From Amnibacterium flavum (GTDB lineage Bacteria > Actinomycetota > Actinomycetes > Actinomycetales > Microbacteriaceae), in NCBI RefSeq assembly GCF_003097495.1, contig NZ_QEOP01000001.1, positions 1,488,001-1,552,000 of the forward strand: DNA of 64,000 nucleotides, written 5' to 3'. The notes under the pieces are model-generated. The model did no database searches, was not told the origin of the DNA, and saw only the letters and a list, made by a program, of their open reading frames with translations. Both the position numbers and the translations under genes were made by a program. Positions 25,197-32,082 of this stretch are shown here, piece after piece (position 1 is the first letter of the stretch; each line of letters opens with the position of its first letter).

Positions 25197-26204
25197 TCAA
25201 TCCTCGGGCTGGTCGATCGCGCGTGCCGCGATCGTCTTGCCCTCGGCGATCTTCTCGTCGTCGTCCTGCAGCACTCCCGCCGTCTCGAGGATCCGGCCGC
25301 CGATCGCGGTGACGATCTCTGCGGGCGTGTGCTCGGCAGCCTCGTCGGTTGCCGGGGTCTCGGGGGCGACGTGCAGCCGCGAGTCGTCGACGGGAGCCTG
25401 CTCGGACTCCCGTGCGTGTTCGACGCAGAGCCTCGCGACCGTCTCGGCGTGGGCGTACATCACCGAGTGGGCGGCGCCGGTGATCTCCCACGTCTTCGAT
25501 GACGGCAGCAGCTCGCCGACCTGCTCGACCCATTCACGTGGCGCGACGGCGTCGAACTCGCCGCGGATGACGAGCGTGTGGGCGCGGATCCGCGGAAGGC
25601 GGTCCTCGATCGGGAACGAGAGCATCTTCGGCAGGACTCGGAAGAACCAGCGGAATCCGCAGAACAGATAGGCGCTGATGGCGAGCACTTTCACGGTGTT
25701 CGGTTCGTGCCAGCTCGCCTGCAGGAAGCGGCGTGCCTGGGTGATCACCCGCCGCTCGGTCGGATGGACGACAGGCCCGATGAGCACCAGTGTCGAGATC
25801 TCAGGGCGGCGGGAGACGAGATCGCTGACCACCTGACTGCCCATGGAGTGCCCGATGATGATCGGATCCACGAGATCGAGCTCGTCGATGACCTGGCCGA
25901 CGAGGTCGGCGTAGTCGCGGATGGACAGCGTGTGGTCGGGGTGCGGGACGCCCGCGAAACCCGGCAGGTCGACGGCGTGCACCGGCCCGAACTCGTTGAG
26001 GTACGGTGCGAGCTTCTCGAAGTACGTCGACGAGACTCCGATGCCCGGGACCAGGAGGAAGGGCCGGGTGCCGTCGGTGCCGACCGAGTTGACGCGCACG
26101 TACATGCCGTCGCGACGGACCCTCGTGACCTCGACGGTCGGCGAGAGCTTCCTCCGTCGCTCGCGGATACGCGGCTCGGCGGAGGATCGGGAGGAACGGA
26201 CCAC
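25197..26204 (-). CDS. Alpha/beta hydrolase
   Basis: A 335-residue hydrolase. Core fold: FLLVPGIGVSSTYFEKLAPY, HAVDLPGFAGVPHPD, the nucleophile elbow IIGHSMGSQVV (Ser about 117), acid residue in RGEFDAVAPREWV, and His in TGAAHSVMY. A C-terminal 75-residue extension is acidic and not part of the fold. Start is uncertain: GTG 26204 has GGAGG only two bases ahead, while ATG 26105 would still keep the catalytic core. Substrate unknown. It lies 62 bases after arsM on the same strand, but no link with arsenic is known. Confidence 0.82.
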   Translation of the reverse strand: MVRSSRSSAEPRIRERRRKLSPTVEVTRVRRDGMYVRVNSVGTDGTRPFLLVPGIGVSSTYFEKLAPYLNEFGPVHAVDLPGFAGVPHPDHTLSIRDYADLVGQVIDELDLVDPIIIGHSMGSQVVSDLVSRRPEISTLVLIGPVVHPTERRVITQARRFLQASWHEPNTVKVLAISAYLFCGFRWFFRVLPKMLSFPIEDRLPRIRAHTLVIRGEFDAVAPREWVEQVGELLPSSKTWEITGAAHSVMYAHAETVARLCVEHARESEQAPVDDSRLHVAPETPATDEAAEHTPAEIVTAIGGRILETAGVLQDDDEKIAEGKTIAARAIDQPED

Positions 26205-26266
26205 CCTCCAACGGTAGCCGTGCCATCCGGTGCGGATGCTCGGATGCCCCCCGGTCCGTGAGGGTG

Positions 26267-27022
26267 TCAGAGGGGTCGGGTCGCCTTGATGATCGCGCCG
26301 TGCATCTCGGGGGCGACCTCGTGCGTGTACTCGACGGTGATGTCGGTGAATCCGGTGCCAGTCAGCGAGTCGACGTATTCGCTGCGGGACAGTGCGCCCG
26401 CGATGCAGCCCGCATGGCTGCCCCGCTCGACGCGGTCCGCGTGGGACAGGTGGTCTTCCGCGACGACGTCGGACACCCCGATCCGACCGCCGGGCCGCAG
26501 CACCCGGAACATCTCGGAGACCACGGCGGCCTTGTCGGACGACAGGTTGATGACGCAGTTGGAGATGACGACGTCGATGCTCGCATCGGCGAGCGGGATC
26601 TCCTCGATCCGGCCCTTCAGGAACTCGACGTTCTGGGCGCCCGCCTCGATCCTGTTGCGCTCGGCAAGGGCCAGCATCTCGTCGGTCATGTCCAGTCCGT
26701 ACGCGAACCCGGTCGGCCCGACGCGTCGTGCCGAGAGGAGCACGTCGATGCCGCCACCCGAGCCGAGGTCGAGAACGGTGTCGCCGGGAGCCAGATCGGC
26801 CACAGCGGTGGGGTTGCCGCAGCCCAGGCTCGCGAGCACCGCTCCCTCGGGGAGGCTGTCGGTGCTGATGCCGTCGTAGAGGCGGGAGCCGAACACCTCG
26901 GGTGCGTCGAACGCGTCGGAAGAGCAGCAATCGGCTGCGCCGGATGTCACGTCGGTCACGGCGAGAGCGGCGCGGGCGTACCTGTCGCGCACCGCATCCT
27001 GGAGTCGATCGTCGGCGCTCAT
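26267..27022 (-). CDS. arsM: Arsenite methyltransferase
   Basis: A 251-residue SAM-dependent methyltransferase that turns As(III) into methylated, partly volatile arsenicals. Motif I is [18 protein letters not shown]. Arsenite-binding cysteines are present: the CC pair in [17 protein letters not shown], Cys in [14 protein letters not shown] and Cys in HAGCIAGAL, corresponding to the three conserved Cys of ArsM proteins. ATG 27022 overlaps the arsC stop by four bases (ATGA), so the two are co-translated. Confidence 0.92.
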   Translation of the reverse strand: MSADDRLQDAVRDRYARAALAVTDVTSGAADCCSSDAFDAPEVFGSRLYDGISTDSLPEGAVLASLGCGNPTAVADLAPGDTVLDLGSGGGIDVLLSARRVGPTGFAYGLDMTDEMLALAERNRIEAGAQNVEFLKGRIEEIPLADASIDVVISNCVINLSSDKAAVVSEMFRVLRPGGRIGVSDVVAEDHLSHADRVERGSHAGCIAGALSRSEYVDSLTGTGFTDITVEYTHEVAPEMHGAIIKATRPL

Positions 27023-27444
27023 CGTCCGGTGCCCCCCGCCGCAGTCGGGATCAGCTCGGCCAGGAGACCCTCGATCCGGCCCTTGATGTCGTCGCGGACC
27101 CGTCTCACGGTCTCGATGTCCTTGCCCGCCGGGTCCTCGAGGTCCCAGTCCTCGTACCTCTTGCCAGGGAAGAAGGGACAGGTGTCGCCGCAGCCCATGG
27201 TGATGACGACATCGGAAGCCTTCACCGCTTCGGTGGTGAGCAGCTTGGGCGAGTTGTTCGCGATGTCGATGCCCTCCTCGGCCATCGCCGAGACGGCCAC
27301 CGGGTTGAGCTGGTCCTTCGGCTCGGAACCGGCCGAGAGCACTTCGACAGCACCACCGGAGAGCGCCTGCATGTAGCCGGCGGCCATCTGGGATCGTCCT
27401 GCGTTGTGCACGCACACGAACAGCACTCGGGGCTTGTCAGGCAT
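27019..27444 (-). CDS. arsC: Arsenate reductase, low-molecular-weight phosphatase type
   Basis: A 141-residue enzyme that reduces As(V) to As(III). The P-loop is VCVHNAGRSQMA with nucleophile Cys11; resolving cysteines are Cys85 and Cys89 in TMGCGDTCPFFPG; the acid is in EDWDLEDPAG. This three-Cys layout fits thioredoxin-coupled enzymes rather than the mycothiol-linked kind. ATG 27444 is chosen since upstream residues are not part of the fold. First gene of arsC-arsM, divergent from arsR. Confidence 0.93.
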   Translation of the reverse strand: MPDKPRVLFVCVHNAGRSQMAAGYMQALSGGAVEVLSAGSEPKDQLNPVAVSAMAEEGIDIANNSPKLLTTEAVKASDVVITMGCGDTCPFFPGKRYEDWDLEDPAGKDIETVRRVRDDIKGRIEGLLAELIPTAAGGTGR

Positions 27445-27529
27445 AGTCTCTCCAACCGATCGATGGCCGTCGATGGAAAAGCTAGGCGAACCCATCGATG
27501 AATGTCAATGTGTATGCGACACTGAAGCC

Positions 27530-27880
27530 GTGCCCGTTTCCGAACTGCTGACGCTGACCGACGTATCGGCGTGCTGTGCGCCGATCGCCCGAGCGCCCAT
27601 CGCATCCGACCACGCGGAATCGCTGGCGCGATCCCTCAAGGCCCTGGCCGACCCAGCGCGCCTGCGCCTGGTGTCGATGGTCGCGGCCCACGAGGACTCG
27701 GAAGCGTGCGTCTGCGACCTCACCGAGCCGCTCGGCCTCAGCCAGCCCACGGTCTCCCACCATCTGAAAGTGCTGGTGGACGCCGGATTCCTCACGCGGA
27801 GCAAGCGCGGTATCTGGGCGTACTACCGTCTCGTGCCCGGCTCGCTCGATGCGGTGGCCGGGCTGCTGACGACGGTGTAA
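27530..27880 (+). CDS. arsR: ArsR/SmtB family arsenic-responsive repressor
   Basis: A 116-residue winged-helix repressor. It has the actinobacterial As(III) site pattern known from Corynebacterium: Cys15-Cys16 near the N-terminus (VSACCAPIA) plus a cysteine in the loop before the HTH (EACVCDLTEPL, Cys60/Cys62). The HTH is LGLSQPTVSHHLKVLVDAG. It is divergent from arsC-arsM; the 85-base gap holds ATGAATGTCAATGTGTATG, with repeated ATG/CAT-like half sites that may be the operator. GTG 27530 is used. Confidence 0.92.
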   Translation: MPVSELLTLTDVSACCAPIARAPIASDHAESLARSLKALADPARLRLVSMVAAHEDSEACVCDLTEPLGLSQPTVSHHLKVLVDAGFLTRSKRGIWAYYRLVPGSLDAVAGLLTTV

Positions 27881-27907
27881 TCGGGGCCTGTCGATCCGGG
27901 TCCTCCG

Positions 27908-28273
27908 TCAGAGGAGACTCGTGGCCAACCAGACGGCCACGCCGGCGAGTGCGAGCAGGACGATGTTGAACCCGATCTGCCGACCCTCGCCGCGGCTCAG
28001 GTGAAGCGCGATGCCGCCGACCTGCACCAGGATCAGCCCGATCGCCGCAGCGATCGCAAGCGCGGGAGCGACACCGGTGAGCGGCGGGAGAATCAGGCCG
28101 GCAGCTCCGAGCACTTCGAGCACCCCGATCGTCTTGATGACGGCCACGGGCGTCGCATCGACCCACCCCATCATCGGCCTCAGCTTCTCCCTGCTGCGGA
28201 GGATCTTCACCCCGCCCGAGTACAGGTACACGAGCGCCAGCAGTCCGGCGACGATCCAGTAGGCGATCTGCAT
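27908..28273 (-). CDS. DoxX family membrane protein
   Basis: A 121-residue protein with four transmembrane segments: IAYWIVAGLLALVYLYSGG, AVIKTIGVLEVLGAAGLIL, ALAIAAAIGLILVQVGG and FNIVLLALAGVAVWLATSL. It fits the DoxX/DoxX-like group; related actinobacterial proteins take part in membrane-linked thiol or oxidative defence, but this one is unassigned. Divergent from an HxlR regulator, which is the likely controller. Confidence 0.87.
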   Translation of the reverse strand: MQIAYWIVAGLLALVYLYSGGVKILRSREKLRPMMGWVDATPVAVIKTIGVLEVLGAAGLILPPLTGVAPALAIAAAIGLILVQVGGIALHLSRGEGRQIGFNIVLLALAGVAVWLATSLL

Positions 28274-28290
28274 GAGGTTCCGTTCGTTCC

Positions 28291-28340
28291 AGTAACTGTT
28301 TGTGTGCAACCACATGCTGCGTCAGTATCGGAACGGTTAC
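28291..28340. promoter_or_regulatory. Intergenic inverted half sites between doxX and hxlR-type genes
   Basis: AGTAACTGTT at 28291-28300 and GAACGGTTAC at 28331-28340 form spaced inverted half sites (TAACNGTT / AACNGTTA). They lie in the shared upstream region of the two divergent genes, and are candidate operator sites for the HxlR protein. Confidence 0.45.
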
Positions 28341-28397
28341 AAAAGGCACAGAGCTGTTCGCAAGGAATCACGCGGTGCGGGGAGACGGAGGACGGTC

Positions 28398-28805
28398 GTG
28401 TCGGAGTACGAAGACACCTGCATGATCCTCGGCGACGGGGGCAGGCGGGTTCGTGCGATCCTCGATCGGATCGGCGACAAGTGGACCCTGCTCGTCGTCG
28501 CCACGCTCGACGCGGGCCGCATGCGCTACTCCGAGCTCCAGCGGCATGTGCCGGGTGTATCGCAGCGGATGCTGTCGCTGACGCTGCGCAACCTCGAGCG
28601 CGACGGCCTGGTGACTCGTACCGCCTATGCCGAGGTGCCGCCGCGTGTCGAGTACGAGCTGACGGGGCTCGGCGCGAGTCTCATCGAACCCGCGCTCACT
28701 CTGGCCGGCTGGGCGATCCGGAACAACGGGGCGATCGAGGCGAATCGGGCCGCTCATGACGAGGCCCGTGCCACCGCTGGCGAGTCAGCTGCTCCCGACG
28801 CCTGA
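28398..28805 (+). CDS. HxlR family transcriptional regulator
   Basis: A 135-residue winged-helix regulator: ILDRIGDKWTLLVVATLDAG, RYSELQRHVPGVSQRMLSLT and LRNLERDGLVTRTAYAEVPP are the three HxlR blocks. Cys8 (YEDTCMILG) is the single N-terminal cysteine that several HxlR proteins use to sense quinones, aldehydes or oxidants. GTG 28398 lies at the point where similarity begins and has GGAGG upstream. Divergent from doxX. Confidence 0.9.
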   Translation: MSEYEDTCMILGDGGRRVRAILDRIGDKWTLLVVATLDAGRMRYSELQRHVPGVSQRMLSLTLRNLERDGLVTRTAYAEVPPRVEYELTGLGASLIEPALTLAGWAIRNNGAIEANRAAHDEARATAGESAAPDA

Positions 28806-28864
28806 GGGACCCGCGTGGAGATCGTCACCGATCCGAGCTGAGCCGCGTTTGCAGCGAATCGTGT

Positions 28865-30334
28865 CTAGCCGACGAGACCGCGACCCGAGTCCTGGGCGAT
28901 CGTCTCCGCGTCGACGCGCTGATCGGTGAACGAGTCCTTCGGCACGAAGATCAGGAGGCCCGCTGAGATGAGCGCGGTGATCCCGCAGATCGCCCACACG
29001 GTGAAGTAACCCGCGAGCGGGGCGGCCGTGCTCTCCGCAGCGGAACCCATCGCTCCGGCCGCGAGGGCGATGCCGAACGTCGCCGATGCGATCGCTCCAC
29101 CGGCCGTCTTCACCGAGTTCGTGAGCCCTGTCGCGACGCCGGTCTGCGCCGCGGGGGCGGCAGCTGCCGCCGCGGCCGGCAGGGCGGCGACGAGGGCGCC
29201 CGATCCGAGCCCGACGACCACCATGCAGGCCACGACCGTCGCATACGTGCCGTGCAACGGGATGAGGGCGAGGAAGCCGATCCCGACGAGCATCGAGGCT
29301 CCGACGAGCGCGAGTCGCGGAGTCGCACGTCGTGCGATCGGTGTGAAGACCAGTGCGCCGACGATCATCGCGATCAGGTAGATGCCGATGATCAGAGAGG
29401 TCAGGAAGCCGGTCGTGCCGAGCCCGTACCCGTTGGCCTCCGGGTCGGTGCGGGCGAACGTCGACAGGGGCGCCTGCGCCCCGAGCACACTGACGCCGAA
29501 GAGGCCGGCTGTCAGGAAAACGGGGCGGAGGGCCGGCGAGCGGAACATGCGCACATCGATGAGCGGGTCGCTCTGGCGCAGCTCCCAGCGGGCGAACGGC
29601 CAGAGCATCAGCAGGCCGACGAGGACGAGCAGCCACGGCAGCGGGTTGCCGGCTCCCGCCAGACGCAGGTAGCTGAGGCCGCCCATGAAGATGACGAGTG
29701 CGAGTGACAGCAGGATCATGCCGACCGTGTCGAAGCGTCCGCCCGCTGATTCGGGCGACTCCTTCACCCCGACGAGGATGACGACGAAGCAGGCGACGAC
29801 CAGCAGGGCGGGGATGAGCAGCACCGTCCGCAGCGGCAGCGAGTCGATGAGCGCGCCACCGGTCAGGGCTCCGGCGATCGCACCGAGTTCGAGGGATGCG
29901 ACCAGAAGACCCGCGGCCGTCGCGGTGACGGCGGATCGCTGGGGCATGCTGCGCGAGCGCGACCAGATCAGCGCGATCTCGAGCGGCAGCCACACCGTGT
30001 AGAAGCCCTGCAGCGCCCAGGCGACGAGGAAGAGGGCGAATGAGTCGGTGAACGGCAGCGCGAGCGACGCGATCGCCGTCAGGGCGGTCGACCACAGGAG
30101 CATCCGCTTGTGGCCGACCATGTCGCCGAGCTTCGCGAACGCCGGGATGATGAGCGCTGCGATGACCAGCTGCGCCCCCTCGAACCAGTTCACGTCGGCG
30201 TCGTGGATGTCGAGGTAGCGCGCGATGTCGGTGAGCATCGGGGTGTAGTAGCCCTGCAGCACACCGCTCGTGAACTCGACGAAGACGAGGAATCCGACGA
30301 CGGTGGCGAGGGAGCCGAGGGTCACGCGTTTCAT
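28865..30334 (-). CDS. MFS transporter of the DHA2 (14-TM) drug-efflux type
   Basis: A 489-residue transporter with about 14 hydrophobic segments. Motif A is in LGDMVGHKRMLLW after TM2 (G-x3-D-x-x-G-x-K/R), and the DHA2-type pattern SLELGAIAGALTGGALID is present near TM5. Proton-driven export of drugs or metabolites is inferred. The ATG overlaps the stop of the upstream M20 peptidase gene by four bases (ATGA), so the pair is translated together. Confidence 0.9.
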   Translation of the reverse strand: MKRVTLGSLATVVGFLVFVEFTSGVLQGYYTPMLTDIARYLDIHDADVNWFEGAQLVIAALIIPAFAKLGDMVGHKRMLLWSTALTAIASLALPFTDSFALFLVAWALQGFYTVWLPLEIALIWSRSRSMPQRSAVTATAAGLLVASLELGAIAGALTGGALIDSLPLRTVLLIPALLVVACFVVILVGVKESPESAGGRFDTVGMILLSLALVIFMGGLSYLRLAGAGNPLPWLLVLVGLLMLWPFARWELRQSDPLIDVRMFRSPALRPVFLTAGLFGVSVLGAQAPLSTFARTDPEANGYGLGTTGFLTSLIIGIYLIAMIVGALVFTPIARRATPRLALVGASMLVGIGFLALIPLHGTYATVVACMVVVGLGSGALVAALPAAAAAAAPAAQTGVATGLTNSVKTAGGAIASATFGIALAAGAMGSAAESTAAPLAGYFTVWAICGITALISAGLLIFVPKDSFTDQRVDAETIAQDSGRGLVG

Positions 30335-31692
30335 CGTCCAGCTCCTGTTCTCCGGGTCGCCGCCCTGATCAGGGTGCGGTGGAAGACCTCGCCGCGCTCG
30401 AGCGCGGCGATCTCGACCCGTTCGTCGACTCCGTGGATCGAGCCCCGCTGGGCGACGCTCATGGCGAGCGGCGCGAAGCGGTAGACGGCGGGGGAGAAGC
30501 GGTGGAAGTAGCGGGAGTCCGTGGCCGCCATCATGACGTAGGGCACGGTCGTCGCGTCGGGATACGAAGCGGTGACCGCCTCGCGGAGGAGCGCGAACTG
30601 CTCATTGTCGGTGCGCGACTCGGGTGACGGATCGTCGCCGTGCAGGAAGGCGACGTCGACGAGCGGGTCGTGGATGCGGTCCCTCACCCGGGCGATCGTG
30701 CCGTCGATCGTCTCGCCGAGCGCGATCCGCAGGTTGAGGGTGACCGACGCCTGCGACGGGAGCACGTTCGAGGCGATGCCGCCGCTCTGCATCGTGGGGG
30801 CGATGGTGGTGCGCACGAGGGCTGCCGGTTCGCCACCCATTGCGGCGAAGACGCGCGCCGCGACCGGCGGGACCGAGCTGAGCGTGCGGTAGAGGAGTCG
30901 GCGCCCGCCCGTGGCTTTCTCGGAGAGCAGGCGGAGCATGTCGGAGATCGCGGAGGGAGTGCGCGCCGCGAACGTGGTCGGCGTGAGTCTCGTGACGGCG
31001 CGCGCGAGTCGGCCGACCGCGGTGACTGAGGGCGGGGCGGAGGCGTGCCCGCCCTCCCCGCGGGCGCTCAGCAGCAGGTCGAGGGTGCCCTTCTCGCCGA
31101 CGCCGACCATCGCGGTCGTGCCGCCGACGCCGGGGAGCGGTGCGTCGACGACGGCGCCGCCCTCGTCGAGCACGAACCACGGGGTGATGCCGCGCTCGCG
31201 CAGGAGGGAGGAGATGGCCTGCGCTGCCGTTCCGCCGACCTCCTCGTCGCCGCCGAACGAGAGGTAGACGTCGCGTGCGGGCGAGAATCCCTCGGAGATG
31301 AGGTTCTCGACGGCTTCGATGACGACGAGGAGCGGGCCCTTGTCGTCGAGGGTCCCGCGGCCGTGAACGTACCCGTCGTCGATGACGCCGGCGAAGGGCG
31401 GGTGGGTCCAGGCGTCGCTGGTATCGGCGGGCACGACGTCGAAGTGCGCCATGAGCACGAGCGGGTCCGCGGACGGGTCGGTGCCCCGCCATCGGTAGAG
31501 GAGCCCGAGTTCGGTGACCTGCTCGAACTCGAGCGCGGCGGCCGCCAGCGGGTAGAGCTCGGCGAGGAGATCGCGGAACGCGCGGAACGGTTCCGGGCCG
31601 CGTTCAGCCGCTTCGGCGGACACGGTGGGCAGCTGGATCATGCGCGACAGCCGCTCGGCGACCCCGGGTCGGGCGGGGATCGTGTCGTTCAT
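30331..31692 (-). CDS. M20/M25/M40 family metallopeptidase-like hydrolase
   Basis: A 453-residue zinc hydrolase. Metal and catalytic blocks: LVLMAHFDVVPADTSDAWTH (His and Asp), GYVHGRGTLDDKGPL (bridging Asp), YLSFGGDEEVGGTAAQ (catalytic Glu-Glu) and a final His in SVAQRGSIHGVDERV. A dimerisation (lid) domain lies between, starting MVGVGEKGTLDLLLSARGEG. Members cut peptides or N-acyl amino acids. ATG 31692 is chosen because the frame upstream runs into the dispersed repeats. First gene of a pair with the MFS exporter. Confidence 0.9.
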   Translation of the reverse strand: MNDTIPARPGVAERLSRMIQLPTVSAEAAERGPEPFRAFRDLLAELYPLAAAALEFEQVTELGLLYRWRGTDPSADPLVLMAHFDVVPADTSDAWTHPPFAGVIDDGYVHGRGTLDDKGPLLVVIEAVENLISEGFSPARDVYLSFGGDEEVGGTAAQAISSLLRERGITPWFVLDEGGAVVDAPLPGVGGTTAMVGVGEKGTLDLLLSARGEGGHASAPPSVTAVGRLARAVTRLTPTTFAARTPSAISDMLRLLSEKATGGRRLLYRTLSSVPPVAARVFAAMGGEPAALVRTTIAPTMQSGGIASNVLPSQASVTLNLRIALGETIDGTIARVRDRIHDPLVDVAFLHGDDPSPESRTDNEQFALLREAVTASYPDATTVPYVMMAATDSRYFHRFSPAVYRFAPLAMSVAQRGSIHGVDERVEIAALERGEVFHRTLIRAATRRTGAGR

Positions 31693-31746
31693 GCGCTCAC
31701 GATACGGTCCCCGCCATCTCGGCGCCGTCCCGCGCGCCGCCGGCCC

Positions 31747-32010
31747 CGCCCATTGAGCGCAGCGAAATGAAGGGGGTTCCAGGCGAGGCCCCGCCCATTG
31801 AGCCCGTCGAAATGAAGGGGAGCGGGCCGACCAGGTACCTTCTCCGACCCGCCCATTGAGCCCGTCGAAATGAAGGGGGTCCCGACCAGGCACCGCCCAT
31901 TGAGCCCGTCGAAATGAAGGGGGTCCCGACCAGGCACCGCCCATCGAGCCCGTCGAAATGAAGGGGAGTGGCGCGATCGGGGCCCTCGCTTCGACGGGCT
32001 CGGGGGGCGG
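31747..32010. repeat. Array of five ~29 bp dispersed repeats upstream of ppc, plus one inverted copy
   Basis: The 390-base gap 31693-32082 between the divergent M20 and ppc genes holds no gene. Copies at 31747-31776, 31792-31820, 31850-31879, 31894-31923 and 31938-31966 start CGCCCATTGAGC, continue GCAGC (copy 1) or CCGTC (copies 2-5), and end GAAATGAAGGGG. Spacers are 15, 29, 14 and 14 bases; copies 3-5 also share parts of the spacer (GTCCCGACCAGGCAC), so they arose by tandem duplication. A partial inverted copy lies at 31987-32010. The ppc promoter follows (CTTGTA about 32053, CTCTAACG about 32068). Confidence 0.85.
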
Positions 32011-32082
32011 CTGCCCCGCCCACCGGCCTCTGAGACAGGCGAGGCGAACTTCCTTGTAACACAGGACCTCTAACGTCGGAGT

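Noticed and set aside
31747-31966. CRISPR array
   Set aside because: Repeat length is CRISPR-like, but spacers are 14-29 bases and partly identical, the same repeat occurs at other junctions in both orientations, and there are no cas genes.
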